64,000 nt of DNA from Clostridia bacterium (GTDB lineage: Bacteria > Bacillota > Clostridia > Christensenellales > Aristaeellaceae): contig JAFYQB010000117.1 of the NCBI GenBank assembly GCA_017547285.1, positions 101,313 to 165,312 of the forward strand. The letters are read 5' to 3'. The position numbers were made by a program, and so were the translations under genes. Under the pieces are notes generated by a model that was not told where the DNA came from, ran no database searches, and worked only from the letters and a program-made list of their open reading frames with translations. Shown here one piece after another: positions 26,872-36,373 of the stretch. How positions within the stretch are numbered: position 1 is the stretch's first letter; each line of letters begins with the position of its first letter.

Positions 26872-28644
26872 ATGCTGTATCCGCGCATTGGTATCCGTCC
26901 CACCATCGATGGCCGCTGGGGCGGCATCCGCGAAGGTCTGGAAGAGCAGACGATGGGTTTGGCGCTTGCTGCAAAGGAATTGATTGAAACCCTGTATTAT
27001 CCGGACGGAACGCCTGTCCAAGCGGTCATCAGCCCCTGTACCATAGGCGGCGGCGCAGAAGCTGCCAAGTGTGAGGAATTCTTTTCCACACAAAACGTGG
27101 TCGCAACTCTGACTGTTACCCCATGTTGGTGTTACGGCATGGAAACCTTCGATATGAATCCCAATACCATCAAGGCTGTATGGGGATTTAACGGTACCGA
27201 ACGGCCCGGCGCCGTTTATCTGGCTGCTGTTTTGGCAGCCTATGCGCAGAAGGGACTTCCGGCATTCTCTATTTATGGACGCGATGTGCAGGACATGGGT
27301 GACCGTACCGTTCCTGCTGATGTAGCCGAAAAGCTGCTTCGTTTTGCCCGCTGTGCTGTCGCAGTCGGCTGGATGAAGAACAAAGCTTATGTAAACATTG
27401 GCGGCGTTTCCATGGGTATTATGGGCTCTTTCTGCGATACGCAGGTCATGCAGAAGTATCTGGGTCTGCGTGCTGAATGGGTGGATATGACCGAGCTGCT
27501 GCGCCGAATGACGCTGGAAATCTACGATAAGGACGAATATGAAAAGGCCCTTGCCTGGATCAAAGCCAACTGCAAAGAAGGTTTTGATATTAATGCCGGA
27601 AATGAATTGATCGAAATCATCACGAAGTCCAAGGTTATTCCTGCGGACAAGGATTGGGAATTCATTGCCAAATTCTCTATTATCGTAAAAGATATCATGT
27701 TCGGCAATCCCAAGCTGGATGAGCTTGGCTGGCATGAGGAAGCGCTTGGAAAAAATGCTGTTGCCGGCGGTTTCCAGGGTCAGCGTCAGTGGACAGACTG
27801 GCTGCCCAATGGCGACTTTACCGAAGCTATTATGGCCTCCACATTCGACTGGAACGGTCCCAAGCAGCCCACGGCTTTTGCTACCGAGAATGATAATATG
27901 AACGGTGTAGCCATGCTGCTTGGTACGCTGATTACCAATACAGCCCCCTGCTTCCATGATGTGCGCACCTATTGGAGTCCCGAGGCTGTAGAGCGTGTAA
28001 CCAGCTGGAAACCTGAAGGCGCTGCCAAGGCTGGTTTCATCCATCTGATCAACTCCGGCGCAACTGCACTGGACTGTACCGGCGCTGCCGAAGGTAAAAT
28101 GAAGCCCTTCTGGGAAATGACGCAGGAAGATATCGACGCCTGTCTCAAGGCTACCGACTGGTGCCGCGCCAACTATCAGTATTTCCGCGGCGGCGGATTC
28201 TCCAGCCACTTCAAGACGCAGGCTGAAATGCCTGTTACCATGATCCGCACCAACATCGTAGAGGGCGTTGGACTTTGCATGCAAATTGCAGAAGGCTCCA
28301 CTGTTACCTTACCTGATGAAGTGCATGATGTATTGGACAAGCGTACCGATCCCACCTGGCCCACCACCTGGTTTGCACCGCGAACCACCGGCGAAGGCGC
28401 TTTTGCGGATGTGTACAGCGTAATGGCCAACTGGGGCGCCAACCACGGCGTAACGGTTTACGGCCATGTAGGCGCGGAGATCATTACCCTGTGTTCTATG
28501 CTGCGCATTCCTGTGACCATGCACAATGTGCCTGCAGATCAGATCTATCGTCCGCACAGCTGGGCAGCGTTTGGCACGCAGGACACGCAGGCCGCCGACT
28601 ATGCTGCCTGCAAGCACTACGGCCCCCTGTACGGCAAGCTGTAA
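26872..28644 (+). CDS. fucI: L-fucose isomerase
   Basis: 590 residues, the usual FucI length. The N-terminus '[16 protein letters not shown]' and 'LEEQTM' match the family. Manganese ligand regions '[16 protein letters not shown]' and the late '[12 protein letters not shown]' are also conserved. It converts L-fucose to L-fuculose. A GAGGAG site sits inside the end of fucA, one base before the start. A perfect bidirectional terminator follows. L-arabinose or D-arabinose isomerase side activity is possible. Confidence 0.95.
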   Translation: MLYPRIGIRPTIDGRWGGIREGLEEQTMGLALAAKELIETLYYPDGTPVQAVISPCTIGGGAEAAKCEEFFSTQNVVATLTVTPCWCYGMETFDMNPNTIKAVWGFNGTERPGAVYLAAVLAAYAQKGLPAFSIYGRDVQDMGDRTVPADVAEKLLRFARCAVAVGWMKNKAYVNIGGVSMGIMGSFCDTQVMQKYLGLRAEWVDMTELLRRMTLEIYDKDEYEKALAWIKANCKEGFDINAGNELIEIITKSKVIPADKDWEFIAKFSIIVKDIMFGNPKLDELGWHEEALGKNAVAGGFQGQRQWTDWLPNGDFTEAIMASTFDWNGPKQPTAFATENDNMNGVAMLLGTLITNTAPCFHDVRTYWSPEAVERVTSWKPEGAAKAGFIHLINSGATALDCTGAAEGKMKPFWEMTQEDIDACLKATDWCRANYQYFRGGGFSSHFKTQAEMPVTMIRTNIVEGVGLCMQIAEGSTVTLPDEVHDVLDKRTDPTWPTTWFAPRTTGEGAFADVYSVMANWGANHGVTVYGHVGAEIITLCSMLRIPVTMHNVPADQIYRPHSWAAFGTQDTQAADYAACKHYGPLYGKL

Positions 28645-28658
28645 TCCTAATTAATTTT

Positions 28659-28694
28659 ATATGAAAAAGCGGCCTGTAGGCCGCTTTTTCATAT
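28659..28694. terminator. Bidirectional terminator between fucI and GH125 gene
   Basis: A perfect palindrome with 17-bp arms and a 2-nt loop: the core GCGGCCT-GT-AGGCCGC is flanked by A5 and T5 tracts, so it works in both directions. Confidence 0.95.
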
Positions 28695-28700
28695 ACGCTT

Positions 28701-29981
28701 TTACAGATAGTTGACAGCGTGGTTCACAAACTCTGCAAAAATGGAATTAGCCCATGCGAACCAGGGACGAGTGAACTGGGTGGGATCATCCACGTTTACA
28801 CCTTCGTGCATCAGGTTGGTGTCTGCATCAATGCTGGTGAGCGTTTCCAGCAGAGAACGGATTTCGTCCTTATCGGTAGAAGTCAGACCCTGAATGCACA
28901 GAGAGATCGGCCATACATAGTTTTCAGGAGTATGGGGACTGCCGATGCCCTTGGCCGCCTTACCTTCAAAATAGAAGGGATTGACGGAACTCAGCAGCAT
29001 GCGGCGGGTATTCTGGTAGATCGGGTCATTAACATCCAGACACTCCAGATAAGGCAGGCTGAGCAGGCTGGGCACATTGGCATCATCCATGAAATGATAA
29101 TTGCCCATGCCGTCTACTTCGTAAGCATATACATCGCCATATTCTTCGTGATGAACCACAGCGTACTTTTCAATACCAGCCTTGATTTCATCATGCAGCT
29201 TCGCAATGCGGGCTTCCAGCGCTTCGTTGGGACACAGTTCGTGCACCATTTCAGCCAGCTGTTCCAGAGAACGCACAGCAAAGAAATTGGCGGGAATCAG
29301 ATAGCCATACTTGCAGGCATCGTCGCTGGGACGGAAGCCGCTCCACGTCATACCGGTATAAACAACCGGTTCACCCTTGCCGTTGTGCGTAAGCGTATCC
29401 TTGGGCTTGCAGTTGGCACGTTCGAAGAAGTAATCAGACTTTTCCAGATGATACTGTTCAATTTCCCAAACTTCCACGATGCGTTCAGCTGCCTTACGGA
29501 AATCCTCGTTGCACCATTCCACACTGCCGGTTTCCTTCCAGAAGGCATGAGCCAGACGGATGGGATAGCACAGGGAATCGATTTCGTACTTGCGCTCCCA
29601 TACCCATACCTTCTGCTCTTCCGTCCAGCTGGAGCTGTCGCGGCCATGCCCCTTGGCATTGGCTTCACGGTTGAAAGCGTTGGCATAAGCGTCCAGATTC
29701 ACATAGGAATACTGACGCATGATCAGCTTGCAGATAGCCTCCTCTACCACAGGTTCTTCTTTGGCAAAGGGCAGATAATGATAAACCTGAGCAGAAGAAT
29801 CACGCAGCCACATGGCAGGAATATCACCGGTAATCAAAAACACAGTGCCGTCTGCCGCACGCTGCAGCGTGGTATCCCAAGTGCTCCGGAAGCACTGACG
29901 ATACATTTCAGCGGTCTTTTCCTTACCGGCGGCCAGCAGCTTCTGGTATACCTTTTCCGTCATACGTTCCATCAATTCCAT
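28701..29981 (-). CDS. GH125 exo-alpha-1,6-mannosidase
   Basis: 426 residues, typical GH125 (formerly DUF1237) length. Signature segments: 'GDIPAMWLRDSSAQVYHYLPF', 'YEIDSLCYP', 'WSGFRPSDDACKYGYLIPANFFA' (general acid Asp), 'FMDDANVPSLLSLPYL', 'GIGSPHTPENYVWPISL' and 'LMHEGVNVDDP' (base Glu). The family removes alpha-1,6-linked mannose from N-glycan cores. There is no signal peptide, so short imported mannosides are the likely substrate. It is the last gene of the eight-gene minus-strand operon, 9 nt after the MnmM-like gene, with GAGG 7 nt before its ATG. Confidence 0.92.
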   Translation of the reverse strand: MELMERMTEKVYQKLLAAGKEKTAEMYRQCFRSTWDTTLQRAADGTVFLITGDIPAMWLRDSSAQVYHYLPFAKEEPVVEEAICKLIMRQYSYVNLDAYANAFNREANAKGHGRDSSSWTEEQKVWVWERKYEIDSLCYPIRLAHAFWKETGSVEWCNEDFRKAAERIVEVWEIEQYHLEKSDYFFERANCKPKDTLTHNGKGEPVVYTGMTWSGFRPSDDACKYGYLIPANFFAVRSLEQLAEMVHELCPNEALEARIAKLHDEIKAGIEKYAVVHHEEYGDVYAYEVDGMGNYHFMDDANVPSLLSLPYLECLDVNDPIYQNTRRMLLSSVNPFYFEGKAAKGIGSPHTPENYVWPISLCIQGLTSTDKDEIRSLLETLTSIDADTNLMHEGVNVDDPTQFTRPWFAWANSIFAEFVNHAVNYL

Positions 29982-29990
29982 TGGTATTCC

Positions 29991-30572
29991 TCATTTCTTC
30001 TTGATTTTTTTCTTGCGAATTGCAAGCATTTGCGGAGGATCATTGGGTTGATTCAGATAGTGCTTAAGCATAGCATCGTAACGTTTATCATCCAGACCGC
30101 CTGCCCATTCCAACAAGCTTTCCAGTTCACGTGAACCTTCTGCATGGCCCGGATAAATACAGATCGTCATTACAGCTTCTTCCTTCAGAAGCACAAGCGC
30201 AGCATCAACCGCCCGCAGTGTTGTAGCCGTCTGCGTTGTTACACCATGTTCTGCTCCGGGAAGCCATCCCAGGTTGAACAGTACTGCATCCACAGGTTCA
30301 TGTACAGTGTCAAGCATGTGTTCATGCCCGACGCCGAACAGCGATGCACGTTCGTGCATTCCCGCCTGTTTGAGGCGTTCGGCCGTATGCGCCACTGCCT
30401 CCTGCTGAATATCAAAAGCGTATACCTTTCCGGTTTCTCCGACCAGTTCACACAACCACAAAGTATCATACCCATTTCCCATGGTTGCGTCAATAGCACG
30501 TGCCCCTGGAAAGAGCGCTTTTTCTATCACTTCTTTTGCCCAAAAGCGCGCAGACTTGAAATCTGTTGCCAA
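29991..30572 (-). CDS. mnmM: MnmM/YtqB-type tRNA methyltransferase
   Basis: 193 residues from TTG 30572, preceded by AGGAGA at 7-nt spacing; an upstream TTG (30593) overlapping the previous stop lacks a site. Class I SAM-dependent fold with 'AIDATMGNGYDTLWLCELVG' (SAM loop), 'VYAFDIQQEAV', 'DAVLFNLGWLPG' and 'TICIYPGHAEGSRE', a pattern shared with YtqB. YtqB/MnmM performs the last methylation of mnm5s2U at the tRNA wobble base in B. subtilis. Its place inside a sugar operon is probably incidental. Confidence 0.82.
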   Translation of the reverse strand: MATDFKSARFWAKEVIEKALFPGARAIDATMGNGYDTLWLCELVGETGKVYAFDIQQEAVAHTAERLKQAGMHERASLFGVGHEHMLDTVHEPVDAVLFNLGWLPGAEHGVTTQTATTLRAVDAALVLLKEEAVMTICIYPGHAEGSRELESLLEWAGGLDDKRYDAMLKHYLNQPNDPPQMLAIRKKKIKKK

Positions 30573-30589
30573 CTTCCTATCTCCTGTCT

Positions 30590-31855
30590 TCAAATTTTCC
30601 GCATGACGGCTTCAATATCCTGAATTGTTCTTGGAATAGCAGCCGAAAGATTTTCACAACCGTTTTCTGTAACCAGGCAATTATCTTCCAGCCGGAATCC
30701 AATCCCCCACGCTTCATGGTAAATGCCAACATCTACACAAAACACCATGCCTGGCGCAATTGTCTCAGGAGATGCGATAACATCATGCACGTCATATCCA
30801 ACGTGATGAGCGCCGCCATGCCACATATAGGTGCCAATATCCTTCACATCCTGAAGTACGCCTGCATCACGCAGCCGTTCGGCGTTATACCGGCGTATGG
30901 TACCGTCTACCTCCGCCATTTTCATGCCTGGACGGATGATTGAAAACAGATGATTGGATGTATCCAAAGCGCACTCATACAGGAGTTTCTGTCTTTCGTT
31001 GAATTTTCCGTTACACGGCCAACCTCGTGATACATCCGTGATATGACCATCCCACTGTGCTCCCACATCGTTGAGAATCATATCACCATCCTGTGCCTGT
31101 CCGGAATAAGCATAGTAATGAATGCAGAAATTGTTCGCTCCTGCCGAAATGATCGAAGGAAATCCAGGACCGTCTGGGCTATACCGACCGAGCACATAAT
31201 CAAATTCAGCTTTATACTGATATTCAAACATACCGGCTTTAGATGCTTTCATCATGGCCAGAATGCCTTCGCCAGTGATCGTCTCCGCTTTTCTCATTGC
31301 CTCAATCTCACAGGGCTGTTTGATCAGACGCAGCTTACGGACAAGCGCATTTGCATTTTCGATTTTCAGATATGGATAGTCCTGCTGGACTCTTTTCAGC
31401 AGTTTATGTGCAGGGCGGTCGATATCCAACGGACTTACACGGAACAAATCCAGATACAGATGCTCAAAACATACCGACTTGAGCGAATAATGTCCGCCCG
31501 CTGCCAATGCATGAAGATCACCCGCGAACTGTTCTATATAACGGATATTTGAAACACCGGAAATATTTTCCGCTTCCTGCGGCTTCAGCCTGCGCCCCGT
31601 CCATCGTTCAGCCATCAGATCGGGCGCAAGTACATACAATCTTTCTTCAACGTTTTCTGAACCTTTGAGTGCAAGCAGTACAGATTCTTTTTGCTGAATA
31701 CCTGTCAGGTAAACAAAACTGCGGTCAGCAAAAAAAGGATAGTATTCATCATTGGTTTTCCGAATTTCTTCACCTGAAAACATGATCAGCAGCGAATACG
31801 GCTTCATATCCGCATACAAACGCTGACGATTGGCAGTATGAAAAAACTTGTTCAC
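30590..31855 (-). CDS. pepP: Xaa-Pro aminopeptidase, M24B family
   Basis: 421 residues from GTG 31855, which has AGGAGG 7 nt upstream and overlaps the previous stop by 4 nt. The N-terminal creatinase-like domain (about 1-165) is followed by the pita-bread catalytic domain. Metal ligands are in 'ILNDVGAQWDGHITDVSRGW' (Asp, Asp), 'MWHGGAHHVGYDVHD' (His), 'IYHEAWGIGFRLED' (Glu) and 'LVTENGCE' (Glu). It removes an N-terminal residue preceding proline. As the product is a cytosolic peptidase, it could finish peptides from glycopeptide breakdown, but the link to the operon is inferred only. Confidence 0.9.
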   Translation of the reverse strand: MNKFFHTANRQRLYADMKPYSLLIMFSGEEIRKTNDEYYPFFADRSFVYLTGIQQKESVLLALKGSENVEERLYVLAPDLMAERWTGRRLKPQEAENISGVSNIRYIEQFAGDLHALAAGGHYSLKSVCFEHLYLDLFRVSPLDIDRPAHKLLKRVQQDYPYLKIENANALVRKLRLIKQPCEIEAMRKAETITGEGILAMMKASKAGMFEYQYKAEFDYVLGRYSPDGPGFPSIISAGANNFCIHYYAYSGQAQDGDMILNDVGAQWDGHITDVSRGWPCNGKFNERQKLLYECALDTSNHLFSIIRPGMKMAEVDGTIRRYNAERLRDAGVLQDVKDIGTYMWHGGAHHVGYDVHDVIASPETIAPGMVFCVDVGIYHEAWGIGFRLEDNCLVTENGCENLSAAIPRTIQDIEAVMRKI

Positions 31856-33804
31856 TGCTTTGCCTCCTGACTGGCTGTTCGACGTTCCCGATATGCTTTC
31901 CAAACCATCTCAAACGATTCATCTTCCGGAGGCATTGGTCTGATTCCCCGCCAGTGTATTTTACAACCTTCAGCGGTCAAGACAATCTCCTGAACAACGC
32001 CGCCATGTTCGTTACCATCCAGGCGGAAACGGTAATAATCGGGAAGTCTTTCAATAGTCCGTCCTTCCGGATCGATATACATGGCGCTGCCACGGCTTTT
32101 ACCGCCGCTTTTCAGGTAATCCAGCATGGCCTGTACATAAAGCTGCTGACAGATCAACGTTTCTTTCAGCCGATAAATCCACCTGAGATCAAGGTTTCTT
32201 TTGATCGATACCTGTCCGAAATGAAGCATTCTTTCCTTGATTTCAGCAAGCAGCTTACGCAGATTTTCTTCACTGCGTACCGGCCCTGCATATCGGTCCA
32301 TTGCTTTGCGCGCGTCTGTATAGGCCAAATGAACATCCGGGTTTGCTTTTCCACTCAAGACTTGTTCTTCAATTTGCAATACATTCTCCATGGCGCTGAA
32401 CAAAGCGGCCTTGAACAGCTCTTCCTTCGCAAACACACCTGGTTCTGCTGCAATGGCCTGAGCGGCGCGCGCGGCGCCGGTCTGTCCGGCATTCAGTGCG
32501 CTTCCACCCGGACGATAAACGCCATGTGTGGCAGCAGCTTCACCAATAGCAAACAAACCGAAAATATTGGTTTTCCAGTTATGATCGACTGCAAGTCCGC
32601 CATTGTTATGCTGTACGCACAATGCAATTTCAAGGGGTTGTGTACGCAGATCCACACCGTGATCCATATAAAAATCAACAGCCGGTTCATTCATTTGCAG
32701 CAGACGATCGATCGGTTTTCCAAAGCAGGCGCCTGCTCGTTCAAGATACAGAAACGCTTCCGGTGAAAGCTTCTCAAACGCAATTTCTTCGCCGCCGGGA
32801 TTGCTTCTGAAGTCCAGAAAAATCCGACGGCCTTTCTGCTGTTCGGCATGAACGAGAAGGTCGATACGTGAGCTTCCTTCAGCAGCCTTTCGAACATCAA
32901 ACGGCCATTGATAGCCTTTCAAAAAAACATTGGATAGCGCTTCACTTCTGTTTTCAAAGGCATCCAGCAGAAATTCGCGATCATCTTCTCCGTTGGCATC
33001 AGTCGACACAAAACGCGGCAATGCCTGCATGTATGTTCCTGATACATTCCATCGCGGATTAACAGACGCAAGTCCGAACTGCCATTCCGTAAGATTACGT
33101 CCTTCTGCACCTGCGGCAAACGCAATACCTGTTGCGCCGTATTGACTGCCCGGATATACACTGTTCAAATACATTCCGGCAGGCCCGCCGGTCGCCCAAA
33201 TCACATTTGCACAGTGAAATGCAACATATCGCTTTTCGGGATCGTCTGCATTTGCCAGATCCAAACAAAGAACACCGATAATCCGTTCGTTTGAAACAAG
33301 CAGTTCAATCACCTGCAGCTTGTCCCAAATCGTTATACCAAGTTTACGGACTGATTTTTCAAGCGCTTCAGTCATCAACTTGCTTGTATAAGGGCCTGCG
33401 CTGGTTGCGCGGCGGTAGGGATCATGGTCCGTTTTGTAGCCCACATATTCCCCGTATTCATTGGTTGGAAAAGGCACGCCAAGCTGAACAAGGTGAAAAA
33501 AACCGCTCGCAGATGCAGCTGCTTCACACAACGCCAAATCTCCATCCACAGCCTGACCCTGATACAGCGAAGAGGCCATTTCGCGTACGCTGTCCGCATC
33601 TGAACCGGAAAGAGAAAGCTTGTAATAGGTTTGCTTGTCGCTGCCGGTATTGCGGCTGGTGCCGCAATTGATTCCTTCCGTTACCACAGCAATATCCGTA
33701 TGCCCCAGTTCATACAGGCATTCAGCGGCTCGCAGTCCGGCAGCGCCGCTGCCAACGACGATCGTGTGCACCTGGCGGCAAACCGGTTTCTTTGCAGATT
33801 TCAC
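31852..33804 (-). CDS. FrdA/SdhA-like FAD-dependent oxidoreductase
   Basis: 650 residues from GTG 33804 (GGGGGAG upstream). N-terminal FAD-binding 'TIVVGSGAAGLRAAECLYELG', 'NTGSDKQTYY', 'VIWATGGPAGMY', and the C-terminal 'LFAIGEAAATHGVYRPGGSALNAGQTGAARAA' region place it in the succinate dehydrogenase/fumarate reductase flavoprotein superfamily. It has no signal peptide, iron-sulfur partner or membrane anchor gene beside it, so it is a soluble oxidoreductase rather than a respiratory subunit. The late 'AMYIDPEGRTIERLPDYYRFRLDG' stretch is unlike standard FrdA. The operon suggests oxidation or reduction of a sugar-derived substrate; the substrate is unknown. Confidence 0.8.
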   Translation of the reverse strand: MKSAKKPVCRQVHTIVVGSGAAGLRAAECLYELGHTDIAVVTEGINCGTSRNTGSDKQTYYKLSLSGSDADSVREMASSLYQGQAVDGDLALCEAAASASGFFHLVQLGVPFPTNEYGEYVGYKTDHDPYRRATSAGPYTSKLMTEALEKSVRKLGITIWDKLQVIELLVSNERIIGVLCLDLANADDPEKRYVAFHCANVIWATGGPAGMYLNSVYPGSQYGATGIAFAAGAEGRNLTEWQFGLASVNPRWNVSGTYMQALPRFVSTDANGEDDREFLLDAFENRSEALSNVFLKGYQWPFDVRKAAEGSSRIDLLVHAEQQKGRRIFLDFRSNPGGEEIAFEKLSPEAFLYLERAGACFGKPIDRLLQMNEPAVDFYMDHGVDLRTQPLEIALCVQHNNGGLAVDHNWKTNIFGLFAIGEAAATHGVYRPGGSALNAGQTGAARAAQAIAAEPGVFAKEELFKAALFSAMENVLQIEEQVLSGKANPDVHLAYTDARKAMDRYAGPVRSEENLRKLLAEIKERMLHFGQVSIKRNLDLRWIYRLKETLICQQLYVQAMLDYLKSGGKSRGSAMYIDPEGRTIERLPDYYRFRLDGNEHGGVVQEIVLTAEGCKIHWRGIRPMPPEDESFEMVWKAYRERRTASQEAKQ

Positions 33805-33805
33805 A

Positions 33806-34612
33806 TTACTCTCCCCCGTTCATCCAAGCGGCATAAGCAGGAAACGCTGTTTCCGGTTCGTCCAGTTCGGGATGCCATTTCTTTTCCCATTCCAGCGAGT
33901 AATATCCCTGATAACCATCTTTTTCAAGCATCTCAACAATACCGCGAAGCGGCAGATGGCCTTCGCCAACGGAACAAAGATGATGCAGTTTGCCGTTTTC
34001 GTGGATAGCATCCTTCATGTGAACATGACAGATCCATGGTTTAAGAGCACGATAGAACGTTTCATATTCCATACCATAGTTGGCATGGGTATGGCCTACA
34101 TCCCAAATGATACCAAAAGCTGGGCTGTGCACACGCTCTGCCACAAATCGCAGCCGTTCGATTGTTGTCAGATTTCCGTGCACCTCCAGAAGCGGACGAA
34201 CATTCACTTTTTCCGCCTCAGTACACAATTTTTCAAAATACGCAGCAATTTGTTCAAGCTGAGCTTCTTCGGTTTCGGGTTTCACCTCATTGCCGAAAAT
34301 GCGCATCATGGGAATACCGCAATCCGCACAGAACTGCAGCGCTTCCAAAGCCGTCTGATACTGCTTTTCCACTGTTTCAGGATCGTGAAAATTGACAGAA
34401 GTACCATAAACACATAATTTCAAACCGTTTTCTGCAAACAGCCGAAGCGTATTTTCTCTGTTGTCCGGGAGGAAGCAAAGCATATCTGAAGGAAGCATTC
34501 CGCCCTGGATACCGCGCAATTCAATTCCCTGATATCCGCAGTGAGCAGCTGTTTCGATGATCTGTTCCAGGCTCCATTCAGGACAACCAAGTGTTGAAAA
34601 GGCCAGTTTCAT
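33806..34612 (-). CDS. Xylose isomerase-like TIM-barrel sugar isomerase/epimerase
   Basis: 268 residues from the ATG 7 nt after AGGAG. AP-endonuclease-2/xylose isomerase-like fold: 'LAFSTLGCPEWSLEQIIETA', metal ligands in 'PLLEVHGN', 'GIIWDVGHTHANYG', 'WICHVHMKDA' and the final 'YSLEWEKKWHPE' (Glu and His). Relatives include hydroxypyruvate isomerase, tagatose/psicose epimerases and the C-glycoside-processing DgpB/DfgB-type lyases. The sequence does not choose between them. It is separated by one base from the FrdA-like gene and four bases from the dehydrogenase stop. Confidence 0.82.
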   Translation of the reverse strand: MKLAFSTLGCPEWSLEQIIETAAHCGYQGIELRGIQGGMLPSDMLCFLPDNRENTLRLFAENGLKLCVYGTSVNFHDPETVEKQYQTALEALQFCADCGIPMMRIFGNEVKPETEEAQLEQIAAYFEKLCTEAEKVNVRPLLEVHGNLTTIERLRFVAERVHSPAFGIIWDVGHTHANYGMEYETFYRALKPWICHVHMKDAIHENGKLHHLCSVGEGHLPLRGIVEMLEKDGYQGYYSLEWEKKWHPELDEPETAFPAYAAWMNGGE

Positions 34613-34616
34613 CAAA

Positions 34617-35621
34617 TCACTCCTGTGTCATTAGTCTGTATTGCTGCAAAGGTACCTGCAGCAGCAGGGGATCGCCTTTCAGGAATCGCCGAATATCTTC
34701 TACAATTCCCTGTGTCATTTCCCAGGTAACAGGTCCGCATGCATAATGAGGCTGCAAGAGCGTTTGATCCGTCAATTTCAGTAGCTCTGCGGGCAATTTT
34801 CCTTTTCCTTCTTTTTCGTATACATCCAGCACGGCGTAAATACGTCCGGTTTGAAGCTCTTTAATCAAGGCATCCGTATCAACCAGCGAGCCCCGCGCTG
34901 AATTGATCAGCATACCATTATCAGGCATCATCTTCAGCGCTTCCGAATCAATCATGTGATACGTTTCCGGCGTTTGCGAAGCGTGTATGGTCACAAACGG
35001 CTGGGACATTGTTTCTTCAAAGGAGCAAAGTTTTGCAAACGGCCAGCGCTCAAGCACATCAGAATCAGCATACGGATCGTACACGTGAACCTTACAGTTG
35101 AACGGTGCAAGCATATCCAGCAATCGCCGTGCAATTGTACCCAGACCAATCACACCAACGTGGCCACCCAGCAATGACTTTTGACTGGTTGCCGTACGTT
35201 TCCTGTCCCATTCATCCCGGCGGGTCAATCGATCCATCTGCAAAAATTTATGCCCTGCTGCAATCATATAGCCAACAACAGCCTCAGCCACGTATTCCGC
35301 CATGATACTGTTGGCGCTCAGCACCGGAATATTGCGCTCATAAAATGCTTCGCTTGCAATATGAGCAACCGTTCCCGTGCAATGTGCAAGCAGTTTCAGC
35401 TTCGGCGCACAATCCAACAGCTCTGCAGTCAGCTGAGGTGTGCCCCAGTGCGTAAGAACAATATCCGTATCATGAAGTAACTGCTTCAGTTCCTCTATTG
35501 TAAACTGCCGCTCATTGGGATTGATCGTCACCTTTCCCAGGTCGAAAAGCTGTTCAAGGACATGCGCAGGGAAATAAGTATCAAATATATTTCCCTGCGG
35601 AGCAGTAATCAAAATGTTCAT
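34617..35621 (-). CDS. D-2-hydroxyacid dehydrogenase family protein
   Basis: 334 residues, intact. NAD-binding 'GHVGVIGLGTIARRLLDML' (about 155-173), catalytic Arg in 'LINSARGSLVD', Glu in 'LDVYEKEG' and His in 'LQPHYACGP' match the D-isomer specific dehydrogenase family (glycerate/phosphoglycerate type). It interconverts a 2-ketoacid and a D-2-hydroxyacid with NAD(H). A GGAG site lies 7 nt before the ATG, 11 nt after the SDR stop. The ketoacid handled is unknown; a sugar-acid intermediate is likely from the neighbours. Confidence 0.85.
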   Translation of the reverse strand: MNILITAPQGNIFDTYFPAHVLEQLFDLGKVTINPNERQFTIEELKQLLHDTDIVLTHWGTPQLTAELLDCAPKLKLLAHCTGTVAHIASEAFYERNIPVLSANSIMAEYVAEAVVGYMIAAGHKFLQMDRLTRRDEWDRKRTATSQKSLLGGHVGVIGLGTIARRLLDMLAPFNCKVHVYDPYADSDVLERWPFAKLCSFEETMSQPFVTIHASQTPETYHMIDSEALKMMPDNGMLINSARGSLVDTDALIKELQTGRIYAVLDVYEKEGKGKLPAELLKLTDQTLLQPHYACGPVTWEMTQGIVEDIRRFLKGDPLLLQVPLQQYRLMTQE

Positions 35622-35632
35622 TGTTCTTCTCC

Positions 35633-36373
35633 TTACAGCCTGCGTAAACTGAAACCGCCGTCAGCATTCAGAATCTGGCCAGCCGCGTAATCCAGCAGGC
35701 CGCTGCAACACGCCTCCACCATCTTGGCCACATCATCAGGCTCGCCGAACCGCGGGATAGGCAGAAGACCATCTTCAATCAGTTTGGCGTATTTATCATG
35801 CACCTTTTCCGTCATATCTGTTGCAATAATACCGGGACGAACCTCAAACACAGGAATTCCTTCGGCAGCCAGACGGTCAGCCAGAAGCTGTGTTACCATT
35901 CCCAGCCCCGCTTTGCTAATGCAGTATTCACCGCGCGCAGTGCTGGAAGTATAAGCGGAAATACTGCCGATATTCACAATACGAGGCGAGTCTTCCCAGT
36001 GTTCTTTTTGCGAAAGCATATAATTAGCCGCCAGCTGACACATAAACATGGTGCCCTTCAGGTTGATATCCAGCACGCGATCAAAGCTTTCTTCCGTCAT
36101 CTGAAGAATATCCTGACGTACAAGCGGGGCGACGCCCGCATTATTGACCAGAACATCCAGACGGCCATAATGCTGGCTGATATACGCAAATGCAGCTTTA
36201 CGCTGTTCTCCGTCGGCAATATTGCATCCGATATAATCGCGATCCTCCGGCAGATCCGCAGGACGCTCCGGACGGGTGCCTGAGTAAAGCACACGGTACC
36301 CGGCGTTATGAAGCCGATCCGCAATAGCACGTCCGATTCCGCGAGTGGCTCCGCTTACAAACGCTACTTTCAC
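35633..36373 (-). CDS. Short-chain dehydrogenase/reductase (FabG/KduD-like)
   Basis: 246 residues. Classical SDR: cofactor loop 'VSGATRGIGRAIADRL' (TGxxxGIG type), 'NNAGVAP', catalytic Ser in 'VNIGSISAYTSS', and Y-x-x-x-K in 'YCISKAGLG'. 'EVRPGIIATDM' and C-terminal 'GQILNADGGFSLRRL' are also typical. The start overlaps the OYE stop by 4 nt (ATGA), so the two proteins are made together. It could be a sugar or sugar-acid dehydrogenase. It is not next to fatty acid synthesis genes, so FabG itself is unlikely. Confidence 0.85.
   Translation of the reverse strand: MKVAFVSGATRGIGRAIADRLHNAGYRVLYSGTRPERPADLPEDRDYIGCNIADGEQRKAAFAYISQHYGRLDVLVNNAGVAPLVRQDILQMTEESFDRVLDINLKGTMFMCQLAANYMLSQKEHWEDSPRIVNIGSISAYTSSTARGEYCISKAGLGMVTQLLADRLAAEGIPVFEVRPGIIATDMTEKVHDKYAKLIEDGLLPIPRFGEPDDVAKMVEACCSGLLDYAAGQILNADGGFSLRRL

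Noticed and set aside
26728..28284. 518-codon frame antisense to fucI
   Set aside because: FucI is intact on the plus strand; the antisense product has no family features.
28719..30134. 471-codon frame antisense to the GH125 gene
   Set aside because: The minus-strand GH125 protein has all catalytic motifs; this frame has none.
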